From Diplonema papillatum (lineage: Eukaryota > Euglenozoa > Diplonemea > Diplonemida > Diplonemidae), in the NCBI GenBank assembly GCA_030068145.1, contig JAPJBO010000304.1, forward strand, positions 174,737-238,736: 64,000 bases of DNA. The letters are read 5' to 3'. The notes under the pieces are model-generated. The model was given only the letters and a program-made list of their open reading frames with translations. It made no database searches and had not been told where the DNA came from. The stretch's first letter is position 1; each line of letters begins with the position of its first letter. This document shows positions 1-9,000 of this stretch, piece after piece. The position numbers and the translations under genes are program-made.

Positions 1-315
1 GCCTGTGCTCCAGTGCTGAGGGTCGTCGGGATCAGCCCGGCGGGCTGTTTCGGGGTTTGCGGCGTCCTGCATGGTCTGCTTCGGTAACACGTACGTCTTC
101 ATCCCTGTCACCACGCCGGGGGGCGCGAAAGGGTCGGTGCTGCCTTGGAACCTGTACTCTCGGGCGGTCTCGACGAACGGGTCCATCTCTTCTTCGGCCG
201 CCGGCGCTCCTTCACCGGCGGCGGGGACCCTGCTGCTGCAGAGGCGCCGCCCCGCCGCAGCCACCAAACCCGGGGGCCGAAGTGCCAGGCATCGCGCCAG
301 CACGTCGCGGCGCAT
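1..315 (-). CDS. N-terminus of a nuclear gene with mitochondrial-type presequence (partial)
   Basis: Reading leftwards from an ATG at 315 the frame stays open for 105 codons to the window edge. The first ~30 residues are rich in Arg, Ala and Leu with no acidic residue after position 4, and contain GRRLCSS, a typical presequence cleavage neighbourhood. Then follow an Ala/Gly/Pro linker, the acidic EEEMDPFVETAREY and a mature-looking stretch containing FQGSTDPFAPPGVV and GMKTYVLPKQ. Import into mitochondria is inferred from the presequence; I do not recognise the mature family. An AG at about 335 with the dispersed 60-bp motif just upstream (347-420) could be the 3' end of an intron or outron in the 5' leader. 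An alternative is that translation begins further upstream in an unseen exon. A decayed copy lies at 575-775. Confidence 0.55.
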   Translation of the reverse strand, partial: MRRDVLARCLALRPPGLVAAAGRRLCSSRVPAAGEGAPAAEEEMDPFVETAREYRFQGSTDPFAPPGVVTGMKTYVLPKQTMQDAANPETARRADPDDPQHWSTG

Positions 316-574
316 TGGCGCTCGCTCTTGTTCCTGCCGTGCGTCTTTTTTAGAGTTGAAGCTTTTTTTAAAGAAGAATTTCAGTTTTTAGGAGTTAAAG
401 TTCGCTATGAGATTCCGTTAGGCTAGTGTCGCGCACGTGAGTTTTGCAAACTGGCTCTTTCGAAGCAAAACACCGAGATGCGGGTTTAATACGAAATGTG
501 TTAACATAGGTTGATGGGAATGGGTGGTGGTCGATCATTGAATGAGGGCGACTGACGATTGCCAAAACCGTCTA

Positions 575-775
575 GTCTTCACACATGCATGGGGTGGGGT
601 GCAAAAGGGTCAGTGCTGGCTTATATCCTGTACTCTCCGTCGGACGAACGGGTCCTCCTCTTCGACCGCCGACGCCCCTTCACCGGCGCGGGGGGACCCT
701 TGCCGGGCGGCCGCAGCCTTCGAACCTCGGCGCTCTTTGCTCTTGTTCCTGCCACGCGTCTTCTTTTTACATAAA
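575..775 (-). pseudogene. Decayed duplicate of the 1-315 gene start
   Basis: The minus strand here repeats the landmarks of 1-315 in the same order: the EEE-DPFV acidic block, an EYR..STDPFAP block, and the same Arg/Cys-rich leader region. One codon is lost in the acidic block, the frame shifts after DPFV, and an in-frame stop precedes STDPFAP. It is therefore a broken copy lying about 0.5 kb upstream of the gene it came from. Confidence 0.5.
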
Positions 776-1075
776 CGGCAGCTTCGAAGGAAATGCTCGA
801 CAATAACTGCCAGACAAAGAACCGAAGGAATCCCAAGTGCTGTAACTACCGAACCACGTGTTGAACGGACGTGAGGTCATGCGGGTCTACCCCTACACGA
901 CAAATCACACAAACACAACAGGTCGAAAGTCCTGCGTGAGAGAACAACACACGGTGGTGTAAGCGAAGAACAGATCAGATTGTGTTTGTATTGTATTTTC
1001 ACCTCCCCTCTACCTCTATATTTCCTCCCTGCCATTCGGAGTCAAAGCAGCTACGTCGAGTATTCTTGTGTCCAA
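772..1075 (+). repeat. Dispersed repeat family A
   Basis: This segment recurs at 39733-40015 in the same orientation and at about 59085-59457 inverted. All copies share AAGTGCTGTAACTACCGAAC, CGGACxTGAGGTCATGCGGG and a ...TCTATAxTTCCTCCCTxCC end. One end adjoins CTCGAC...GCCAGACAAAGAAC. No open reading frame is conserved between copies, so it is probably a non-autonomous mobile element of unknown class. Confidence 0.7.
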
Positions 1076-1664
1076 CAAGTGCGATTTGTCAAGAACAAAG
1101 TCCGATGGCAGCGTGCTATCCTCACTCCCGTTGATGAAGAAAGCAGGTTTGAAGGCGTGGGCAATGCGATAAGCTATACAGGACCTGCAGCCCCGGAACC
1201 ACAAGCGTCGAGCCTGATAACGGGCAAAGGATTGATCATTACTTCGATGGTGCCTCGTGCCGTGGTTGGCGACCATCTCCTCACACACACGCACACACAC
1301 ACGCACTGTTTTCTACAGTTTTACGTAAAGCCAAGAGCAAGCGGAGGAGAAAAAAACGCTTTTTTGCAAACAAAATGAACATGGCTAATCGCCGATTACA
1401 ACACTGGAATGGGATGGACCATCCCTGCGGGTTAATCTATACAAGAGAGGCGTGGGGATTGAAAGAGAGGTGCTTGAGGGAGGTGATTGGGAGCGCTCTA
1501 CTAGGCCGTGCGTGAGCGACATCCTATCACATCACCGGTTCGGTTCTAATACCGTGTCCCATCTGATCCCCGCTGCGACTGACACTGAGCAATAACCCAG
1601 GCAGTAATAATTGCGCTGAGGAGAAGACGGACATCCTTTCGCTGAGGACAAGGCTGCCATCATT

Positions 1665-3461
1665 TCATTGAGGACAAGGCGGCAGCCATCATTCCGCTGT
1701 GAACAAGGCAGCCGCCATCATTTCATTGAGGACAAGGCAGCAGCCATCATTTCAAAACAGGGCAGCAGCCGTCATTTCGCTGAGGACAAGGCAGCCATCA
1801 TTTCAGGACACTGCGCGGCGCGAGTGCTGGTGGCTGGTGTTGGGATGCTTTCGGCGAGTCCTGCAGCGAGCCGCTGCGACGTGATGCTGGGCGGGGCTGC
1901 TACGACAGCCATCATTTCGTTGAGAACGAAGGTAGCCATCACTTAGGCAGCAGTCATCATTCCGCTGTGAACAAAGCAGCAGCCATCATTTCGCTGAGGA
2001 TGACACCAGTTCCCTTGGAGTTTCGCCAAAGGCTGAGTACCCAGCCGACGAAGAAGAAGGAGGCGGCGGCGCCGGTGACGTGTGGTTGATGAAGCCCGGG
2101 CCCCCCCCGTGGCTGTAAACCTTGTGGACACTGCGCGAGTGCTGAGACTGGTGGTGGCTCGTGTTGGGATGCCTTCGGCGGAGCGCAGTTGAGTCCTGCA
2201 ACGGCCCGTGGAGACGTGATGCTGGGGCGGGACTGATACGACGGTCATCATTTCGTTGAGGACAAGGCATCCATCATTTCATTGTCAGCAGTCATCATTC
2301 TGCTGTGGACAGGGCAGCAGCCATCATTTCGCTGAGGACGACAACAGTTCCCTTGGAGTTTCGCCAAAGGCTGAGTACCCAGCCGACGAAGAAGAAGGAG
2401 GCGGCGGCGCCGGTGACGTGTGGTTGATGAAGCCCGGGCCCCCCCCGTGGCTGTAAACCTTGTGGACACTGCGCGAGACTGGTGGTGGCTGGTGTTGGGA
2501 TGCCTTCGGCGGAGCGCAGTTGAGTCCTGCAACGGCCCGTGGAGACGTGATGCTGGGGCGGGACTGATACGACGGTCATCATTTCGTTGAGGACAAGGCA
2601 TCCATCATTTCATTGTCAGCAGTCATCATTCTGCTGTGGACAGGGCAGCAGCCATCATTTCGCTGAGGACGACACCAGTTCCCTTGGAGTTTCGCCAAAG
2701 GCTGAGTACCCAGCCGACGAAGACGAAGGAGGCGGCGGCGCCGGTGACGTGTGGTTGATGAAGCCCGGGCCCCCCCCGTGGCTGTAAACCTTGTGGACAC
2801 TGCGCGAGTGCTGAGATCATCATTCTGCTGTGGACAGGGCAGCAGCCATCATTTCGCTGAGGACGACACCAGTTCCCTTGGAGTTTCGCCAAAGGCTGAG
2901 TACCCAGCCGACGAAGAAGGAGGCGGCGGCGCCGGTGACGTGTGGTTGATGAAGCCCGGGCCCCCCCCCGTGGCTGTAAACCTTGTGGACACTGCGCGAG
3001 TGCTGAGACTGGTGGTGGCTGGTGTTGGGATGCCTTCGGCGGAGCGCAGTTGAGTCCTGCAACGGCCCGTGGAGACGTGATGCTGGGGCGGGACTGATAC
3101 GACGGTCATCATTTCGTTGAGGACAAGGCATCCATCATTTCATTGTCAGCAGTCATCATTCTGCTGTGGACAGGGCAGCAGCCATCATTTCGCTGAGGAT
3201 GACACCAGTTCCCTTGGAGTTTCGCCAAAGGCTGAGTACCCAGCCGACGAAGAAGAAGGAGGCGGCGGCGCCGGTGACGTGTGGTTGATGAAGCCCGGGC
3301 CCCCCCCGTGGCTGTAAACCTTGTGGACACTGCGCGAGTGCTGAGACTGGTGGTGGCTGGTGTTGGGATGCCTTCGGCGGAGCGCAGTTGAGTCCTGCAA
3401 CGGCCCGTGGAGCTGCCGCGGCGACGTGATGCTGGGCGGGACTGATACGACGGCCATCATT
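1665..3461. repeat. Complex tandem array (~330-bp unit plus short GCAGCCATCATTTCG units)
   Basis: The left part repeats the short motif GCAGCCATCATTTCGCTGAGG about every 35-55 bp. From 1960 a ~330-bp unit repeats about four times, with shortened versions around 2800-2900. It carries the CCCAGCCGACGAAG, GGCGGCGGCGCCGGTGACG and CGTGGCTGTAAACCTTGTGG landmarks. Units are more than 95% alike by eye. The array ends exactly at the 3' end of the exon at 3462-3700, and its CATCATTTCG core is the complement of that exon's last bases. Long overlapping frames exist on both strands but are products of unit homogeneity and are not called as genes. Confidence 0.85.
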
Positions 3462-3700
3462 TCGCCCGGTGCCCGCAGCTTCTCGTCGCCGTCGGGCAGG
3501 CGAACCCACCAGCACTGCCGCGACGAAAAGTTAGGGTCCGTTCCGGTGTAGCGCTCGATGAGAGTGCAGTCGCCCTCTGCGATCTTCACGACCATGCCCA
3601 CCTCCAGCTGCATGGCCGGGGGCAGGTTCGCCGGCGGCACAGAAAGCGCCGCGTTCGACTCGAGACGGTGCAGCCTCTGTGTGGATGTTGAAAACGTCAT
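3462..3700 (-). CDS. Exon with a small SH3-like segment
   Basis: On the minus strand an exon reads through SNAALSVPPANLPPAMQLEV, then GMVVKIAEGD and CWWVRLPDGDEKL. The paired tryptophans, hydrophobic alternation and LPDGD turn resemble a small SH3/Tudor-like beta barrel; this is a structural guess, not a family assignment. It may start at an ATG at 3700 or at a splice acceptor (TTTTCAACATCCACACAG) ending at 3677. Codon use is GC-rich, unlike the AT-rich flank upstream. The 3' end runs into the tandem array at 1665-3461, so the true donor is unclear. A variant of the dispersed motif lies immediately upstream (3693-3795). Confidence 0.45.
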
Positions 3701-3795
3701 TTTTAGCGTTTATTGTGGTTTAGAGGTTCGGTGTTTTTAGGGTCTCCGGTTGACCATTGAGGCTGTGAGGCGGGTGGTATGAGGGTAGTAGGTAT
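3693..3795. repeat. Variant of the dispersed gene-upstream motif
   Basis: About 100 bp running from TAGCGTTTAxTGTGGTTTAG to GGCTGTGAGGCGGGTxGTAxG recurs almost unchanged at 63902-64000. It keeps the TTTAGAGGTTCGGTGTTTT and GGTCTCCGGTTGxCCATTGA core, a diverged form of the motif described at 32703-32764. Like several other copies it lies directly 5' of a minus-strand coding exon. Confidence 0.65.
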
Positions 3796-3810
3796 GCTTA
3801 TACACATATT

Positions 3811-4535
3811 TCGAGACTGGAGGTCCTATGAACATGCAATGTGAATAGCCTCTATTCGAGCCAACCCGGCTTTTCTAAGTTGCGAAAAGTGTATTGTTTT
3901 TGGACTAGATAATAGTGCGGAGCAAGCTTTTTTTACCCTTCCGAAAGGTATGCGGGTGGCAGAGCGACCGGGTGTCGGTCTTCAGGCCGGTAGGCCCGGG
4001 TTCGAACCCCGTCCATGACATTTTCCCGGTCGAAGATAGTTTTCGAGGTTTGTTGCGTTTCGGGGTCTAATGTGCCCGAAAGTTGCGTTTTTTGCGGAGT
4101 TTCTCAGTATCTCGCGGTATTTGGCTTACCCCGGGTGAGTCGGGGGGGGTCCGGGGGGGCCTCCCCCCCGGGTACTGGCGCCGAACTTGCCACCAGAACC
4201 CGAACTTTGCTTCGCCCGAACTTTGCTTCCCCCAGAACTTTGTTTCGCCCGAACTTAGCTTCACCCGAACTTTGCTTCGCCCGAACTTAGCTTCGCCCGA
4301 ACTCAGCTTCACCAGAACTTTGCTTCACCCGAACTTAGCTTCGCCCGAACTTTGTTTCGCCCGAACTTTGTTTCGCCCGAACTTAGCTTCACTAGAACTT
4401 TGCTTCACCAGAACTTTGCTTCACCAGAACTTAGCATTGCCCGAACTTAGCTTCGCCCGAACTTTGCTGTTCCCCGAACTTTAACTGCTGCCTCCAGTCT
4501 CGCCACGCGCCGGCCTTAGCCGAGCGCACGTACTT
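3811..4535 (+). mobile_element. tRNA-derived SINE with internal minisatellite, copy 1
   Basis: Three copies (here, 38036-39151 and 51472-52178) start with TCGAGACTGGAGGTCCTATG and end with GCCGAGCGCACGTACTT. The middle holds a tRNA-like block with box A (TGGCAGAGCGACCGG, 3957) and box B (GGTTCGAACCC, 3999), the RNA polymerase III internal promoter, separated by a palindrome around TTCA. It does not fold into a clean cloverleaf, so it is called tRNA-derived and not a tRNA gene. Downstream is a run of CTTCGCCCGAACTTxG units (4200-4480), variable in number between copies. This copy butts directly against a copy of the dispersed motif. Confidence 0.75.
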
Positions 4536-4598
4536 TTAGAGTGAAAGTTCGCTTAAGGATCCGGGGTTCGGAGTCTCCGGGATACCATCGTCGAAACG
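4533..4598 (+). repeat. Dispersed ~60-bp motif
   Basis: It reads TTTTAGAGTGAAAGTTCGCTT followed by a G/A-rich spacer, CCGGGGTTCGGAG, TCTCCGGG and ATCGTCG. It matches copies at 21732, 32703, 37184, 41210-43090 and 58902. It follows the SINE end without a gap. Confidence 0.7.
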
Positions 4599-4784
4599 TC
4601 CTTAAAGGTATCGTATTCTTCTATGCACATTGTATCTGTGGTAGTATGCTTGTGGGTGTGTGTGTGTGCGTCTTTGTTGTCTACTGCCGATTATTTGACT
4701 TTTCATCCGGAGCGCGCTCGCATTTCCTATTTTTTCGTGCTTGCGTTTCTTAGACGCTTTTTTTTTTTGCGCGTACGTGTGTAA

Positions 4785-5935
4785 ACCCTGTTTCGCCGAA
4801 GGCCCGCCGGTAGGCTGCTGAGCAGCGACCGGACCATTACAACGGCACCACGACGCGGGTCCGCCGGTATATACCATCAGGAACGGCGGCCTTCGGTCGC
4901 CGGCCGCAGCACGGAGACCGAACTGGCGGCGATGATGACGCTGTTGGCGACTGCGATGAGACGCTGGGCAATCGTCTCCCGATCGGGTGACGATTGACCG
5001 AAGGAAACAGAAGAGCGCGACGCAGTCCAGCAGTCAAAACTTGGAGACTCGGTGCACCGCACGCAGCTTTCCTGATCGATGAGATGTTGGACACGACGGA
5101 AGGTGGCGAGCGAATGGGGACGAATCGACCAACACTCTGAATAACCGTTGGAAACACTCTTGCAACAGGTGGGTGGCTGTGTCGATGTCGGTGGTGTGGT
5201 GGGCTGGACATGCAGCAGTATGGCGACGAGTATGGATGCAAAGAGCAAAACATTCGCGGAGGACGATTCCCATATCGGGATCGCCGAAGGCCCGCCGGTC
5301 AGGTAGGCTGCTGAGCAGCGACCGGACCATTACAACGGCACCACGACGCGGGTCCGCCGGTATATACCATCAGGAACGGCGGCCTTCGGTCGCCGGCCGC
5401 ACGAACTGGCGGCGATGACGACGATGTTGGCGACTGCGATGAGACGCTGGGCAATCGTCTCCGATCGGGTGACGATTGACCGAAAGAAACAGAAGAGCGC
5501 GACGCAGTCCAGCAGTCAAAACTTGGAGACTCGGTGCACCGCACGCAGCTTTCCTGATCGACGAGATGTTGGACACGACGGAAGGTGGCGAGCGAATGGG
5601 GACGAATCGACCAACATCCTGAATAACCGTTGGAAACACTTTTGCAACAGTTGGTGGTGGTGGGCTGGACATGCAGCAGTATGGCGACGAGTATGGATGC
5701 GAAGAGCAGACATTCGCGGAGACGATTCCCATGACGGGATCTCCGACGGCCCGCCGGTCAGCCAGGCTGCTGAGCAGCGACCGGACCATTACAACGGCCA
5801 CCACGACGCGCGGGTCCGCCGGTGTATATACACATCAGGAACGGCGTCCTTCGGTCGCCGGCCGCAGCACGGAGACCGAACTGGTGGCGATGATGACGCT
5901 GTTGGCGACTGCGATGGGGGGGGGGGGAATCGGTA
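4785..5935. repeat. ~495-bp tandem duplication, about 2.3 units
   Basis: A unit beginning GAAGGCCCGCCGGTxxG and including GGAACGGCGGCCTTCGGTCG, GGCGATGATGACGxTGTTGG and ACTTGGAGACTCGGTGCACC starts near 4797, 5285 and 5747. The third unit stops after about 190 bp at a poly-G run. On the minus strand the units keep a frame containing VLVDSSPFARHLPSCPTS and a hydrophobic MLFASILVAILLHVQ start, but frames differ between units through indels. A coding origin is possible but not shown. Confidence 0.75.
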
Positions 5936-6015
5936 AGTTTTGTGTCGTGCGCTGCCAACTACTAATTATTGGTGTCGCGCCAACAATGCATTGTTAACCA
6001 CAAGAAATGACACAC

Positions 6016-6410
6016 CTCGGCATAGTGGCGCTCGACCTCCGCCGACTTCTCGTTGTGCCGCTGCTGCTCGATGAGCAGCTGTTCCCGGAGGCGCGAGGCG
6101 ATCTGCTGCAGGTCGAACACCTCGGCTTGGTACCTCGACGCCTCTCTCTCCAGTTCCAGCGCGTGCGTCGCGTGGTCGGCGGCCTTCGCCCGCTCTCGCT
6201 CGGCGTCCTGCTTGGCGCGCTGGCACAGCCCCCTGAGCTGCGCGAGCTCGGCGACGAACGTTTCGCCCTTCTTCTTCTCCGTGACCAGGTCCTGCTGCAG
6301 CAGCCTGTTCTCGGCCGCCAGGCTCTCGGAACGCCGCGCCTCCTCTGCCAGCTGGCGGGCGTGGACCGTCTTCTGCCTCTGCATCTCTTCAGCCAGCGTG
6401 GCTACGGTGT
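6016..6410 (-). CDS. Coiled-coil exon
   Basis: The minus strand has a CGGCAG acceptor (6411) and a GAG|GTGTGT donor (6015) around a 395-bp exon, entering in phase 1 and leaving in phase 0. Its ~131 residues are Glu/Lys/Arg/Gln/Ala-rich with no Pro or Gly breaks over about 100 residues. Heptad-spaced leucines are visible in ESLAAENRLLQQDLVTEK and FVAELAQLRGLCQRAKQ. This is a long continuous coiled coil as in cytoskeletal or tethering proteins; it cannot be assigned to a family because coiled coils are low in specific signal. Neighbouring exons were not found. GC content and codon use fit the other firm genes here. Confidence 0.65.
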
Positions 6411-6477
6411 CTGCCGGTGTGGGAAACCGTGGTCAACTTCAAGAATAACCCAAATAAAAGAACAGGCACCGGAGCAC

Positions 6478-7105
6478 CAGGGCTTACGCTCCGTTTTCGG
6501 TCTCAGAGAAAATACGTGTGGTCCACGTGTGGGCGCTTTAAGGTTCGAAGGGAAGAAAAAAAAAAGAAAAAGAAAAAAGAAAAAAGACCGTTCCTGGTCC
6601 AGGAACGTGACGGTCAACCACAGCTTGCAAAGCTTGAGTCGGAGGCAGCACAGTGCCACAACCCCGTCCGCTTTGCCCTGTGGCTGACCGTCTCGACGAG
6701 CTTGTGTTCAGCGCAAGCGCCAAGCCCCAAGGTGCGCCACGCCTTGATGCTTTAGTTTGGGAAATCGGTAGCCACTTGACCCGTAGGCCCGTGGCTCTGC
6801 AGTACCGCCGAACACGTGAAGCTTGGCTCCCGTGTAGCAGGCTTTCCCTGGTACCTAAGGTTCGAGGGGGAAAAAAAAAACCTTTCCCCTTATGTGCGAC
6901 GGCAAAAAAAAATAGCGTCGCTGCAGCGGTTTAACCAGAACACATGTAAGTTAAATCGCGCAAACAAAACTAATTGCTCGTGCTCCGCAGGGCTTACGCT
7001 CCACGTGTGGAACGTGTGGATTTCCACACGTTAATTCTTTTTGGATTTTGTTCCCCCACGTGTGGATCCACAGGTACCACATGTGGATTTTGATTTATTG
7101 GTCCA
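6478..7105. mobile_element. Fragmented MITE ends (CAGGGCTTACGC family)
   Basis: CAGGGCTTACGCTCCGTTTTC at 6478 matches the left end of the complete element at 30448-30687. At 6986 another copy of the opposite end begins (CAGGGCTTACGCTCCACGTG) and runs through the nested CACGTGTGG/CCACACG palindromes to about 7105. Between them lies another repeat (6590-6860). This is a composite or rearranged pair of elements, not one intact element. Confidence 0.6.
6590..6860 (+). repeat. 270-bp dispersed repeat, inverted partner at 39205-39450
   Basis: The segment from GTCCAGGAACGTGACGGTCA to GTGTAGCAGGCTTTCCCTGG is found reverse-complemented at 39205-39450. Both copies keep an open frame with QPQLAKLESEAAQCHNPV, so it may include a coding remnant of a mobile element. 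Confidence 0.7.
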
Positions 7106-7186
7106 CATGCAGGGGAGTCTAGGCCCAGGTGTCGGCAAGTCAGTACTGTCTCCAGGGAAGCAGAAATTGGTTGTCGCAAAAAACTC

Positions 7187-7395
7187 GTGGGGCTGCCTTG
7201 TGCTTAATTTCGACGGAGTCTAGCAAGCAGGGGGAGAAAGGTCCTTGTTTGTTGAGCGCTTACGCCCGCCACTAAACCCAGATTTACCTGTGTTTCGCGT
7301 GGGCTACAGCACACTTACCTCCATAGGAACATTGTTGCGATAGTCGGCATGCTGGCAGTCACCTCGAGTATTTCCTACAAAGCAGGTGCTGATGT
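7187..7395 (+). mobile_element. Diverged copy of the ~215-bp TACTCGAG element
   Basis: It matches the better copies at 22243, 31013 and 60655: CTGCCTTGTGCT, then GAACGCTTACGCCCGCCACT, TGTGGGCTACAGCAC and AAAGCAGGTGCT at the right end. A second partial right end lies at 7690-7815. Confidence 0.6.
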
Positions 7396-7436
7396 AGTAG
7401 TAGTAGTATGTGTCGTCTGCCGAAGCAGCCGGAGAC

Positions 7437-7612
7437 AGCAGGCGCAGGGGGCAGGTCTTGCTCTACGTTTCTCTTCTTCATGGAGACGTGCAGGCCGACG
7501 GGTGGTTTCGGCGGCGACGACGGCGGCGTCCCGTGGAACAGCAGCCGCAGGGCGCACGAATCCCCTCGCGGCAGACCTTCGAGCACTTCGGCGCCGCCGC
7601 CTAGCTCGCACA
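7437..7612 (-). pseudogene. Duplicate of the 3' part of the poly-Q exon
   Basis: The minus strand repeats EGLPRGD-CALRLLFHGTPP and SPPKPPVGL, identical except for a few residues to the end of the exon at 7857-8994. Beyond that it diverges. It lacks the rest of the exon and is separated from it by ~250 bp containing pieces of the TACTCGAG element, so it is a partial downstream duplicate. Confidence 0.6.
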
Positions 7613-7856
7613 ACACATTGAAGGGCAACCCGCAAGATTGCTAGGACTAATGGGTTCCCCCCCAAGAAAGAAACCCCGTATAAGCACCTGCTTTGTAGGA
7701 AATGACCCTGCTGTCTTCAAGTATCTTCTACAAGCAGGTGCTTGTACAAAATTAAATATATACGAAATGACCCTGCTGTCCTCAAGTATCTACGAAGCAG
7801 GTTCTTATATACAAAGAAAAAGAGCAATCGCGCCCAGGCAACACACACACACACAC

Positions 7857-8994
7857 CTCCGCGCGCTGAAAACGGAGCAGCAGACGCTGCGGCCGAGCTC
7901 AGGTTCGGGTCTTCCGAGGGGAGGCCGACGGGCGGTTTCGGCGGCGACGGCGGCGGCGTCCCGTGGAACAGCAGCCGCAGGGCGCACGGATCCCCTCGCG
8001 GCAGACCTTCGACCGCTGGCGGGCCAGCGGCGCCGCCGCCGTACGCGTGCGCCGGCGGAGCGGCGCCGACGAGCGACTCGCCGCCCGGAGACGTGCTCGC
8101 GCTCTGCGCGGCGGCGAACGGCGTGTCGACCGCGGGGCACTGCCGTAGCTGCTGCTGCTGATGATGATGCTGCTGCTCCTGGTCGGGTTGCCTCTGGTGC
8201 TGCGACGGTTCGTGCCCGTAAACGGTCGGCGGATGGTGCTGCTGCTGCTGCTGCTGCAGCTCCTGCTGCGACGGCTCGTTCCCGTAATCGGCCGGCGGAT
8301 GGTGCCGCTGCTGCTGTTGCTGCTGCCGATGCTGCTGCGGCTGCTGCCAACGCTGGTATTCTTGGCGGTGCTGCTGCTGCTGTTCCTGCTCCTGCTGCTG
8401 GTAGAGGCGCTGGCTGCACTCCAGCTGGCACTCCTGAGGCTGCTGCTGCTGTTGGTAAAGTCGCTGCGCCGGCAGGGGTTCTTGATGGTGTTCCTGCTGC
8501 TGCTGCTGCTGCTGCTGCTGGTACAGGTGCTGCTGGTTGCGAGTTGGCTCCTGCGGCTGCGACGAGGGGTCGAAAGGCGCGACGTCGCCAGGTGCCAGCC
8601 TCACGAAGCACGAGGCGAAGTGCACGGACAGCGGCCACTGGGACCTGGGGGACGGGTCCACACTGGCCACGACCCCCAGCGCCCCGATGGGCAAGTGGTC
8701 TCCATCGGGCCACGTCACGGACTGGTGGAAGCGGCCGCCTCCTACAAACTGGACAGGCAGTCCAGGGCACAGCAGGTGATCGGAGGTTGGCTTTGCTCTG
8801 GCGGCGGCAGGCCCGTCGGCCTTGCCGGCTGACGAGGGCGTGGACAGGGACCTCCGGCGCGCTTCTGCCTTCGCTGCGCCTTCTCGGTCTTGCGACGTGC
8901 CGCCCGAGATGCTGCCGCCGGCCGGTGACGCCCTCGCCAGGACCTGGACGCTGGGCGACCCCGACCGTGTGGGCGGAACACTGGCTTCGTACAT
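7857..8994 (-). CDS. Poly-glutamine protein exon
   Basis: Reading leftwards from ATG 8994 (MYEASVPPTRSG) the exon encodes about 379 residues to a GAG|GTGTGT donor at 7857/7856. Order: a Ser/Pro/Ala-rich start; a compact block containing GLPVQFVGGGRFHQSVTWPD, LGVVASVDP and HFASCFVRLAPGDV (a small beta-rich fold by appearance); a Gln-rich region of ~130 residues with CAG/CTG runs (8150-8530); then EGLPRGDPCALRLLFHGTPP and a Pro-rich tail. Poly-Q of this size is common in transcription regulators; nuclear function is only an inference. The frame also continues upstream through the 126-bp array at 9001-11078. The exon probably starts at a TTTTTTCAG acceptor at 9046, with the ATG ~50 bp inside. 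Confidence 0.6.
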
Positions 8995-9000
8995 CGTCAG

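Noticed and set aside
3950-4020. A functional tRNA gene
   Set aside because: Box A and box B are good, but the anticodon arm is a TTCA-loop palindrome, the acceptor stem does not pair fully, and three copies share non-tRNA flanks. Hence called SINE.
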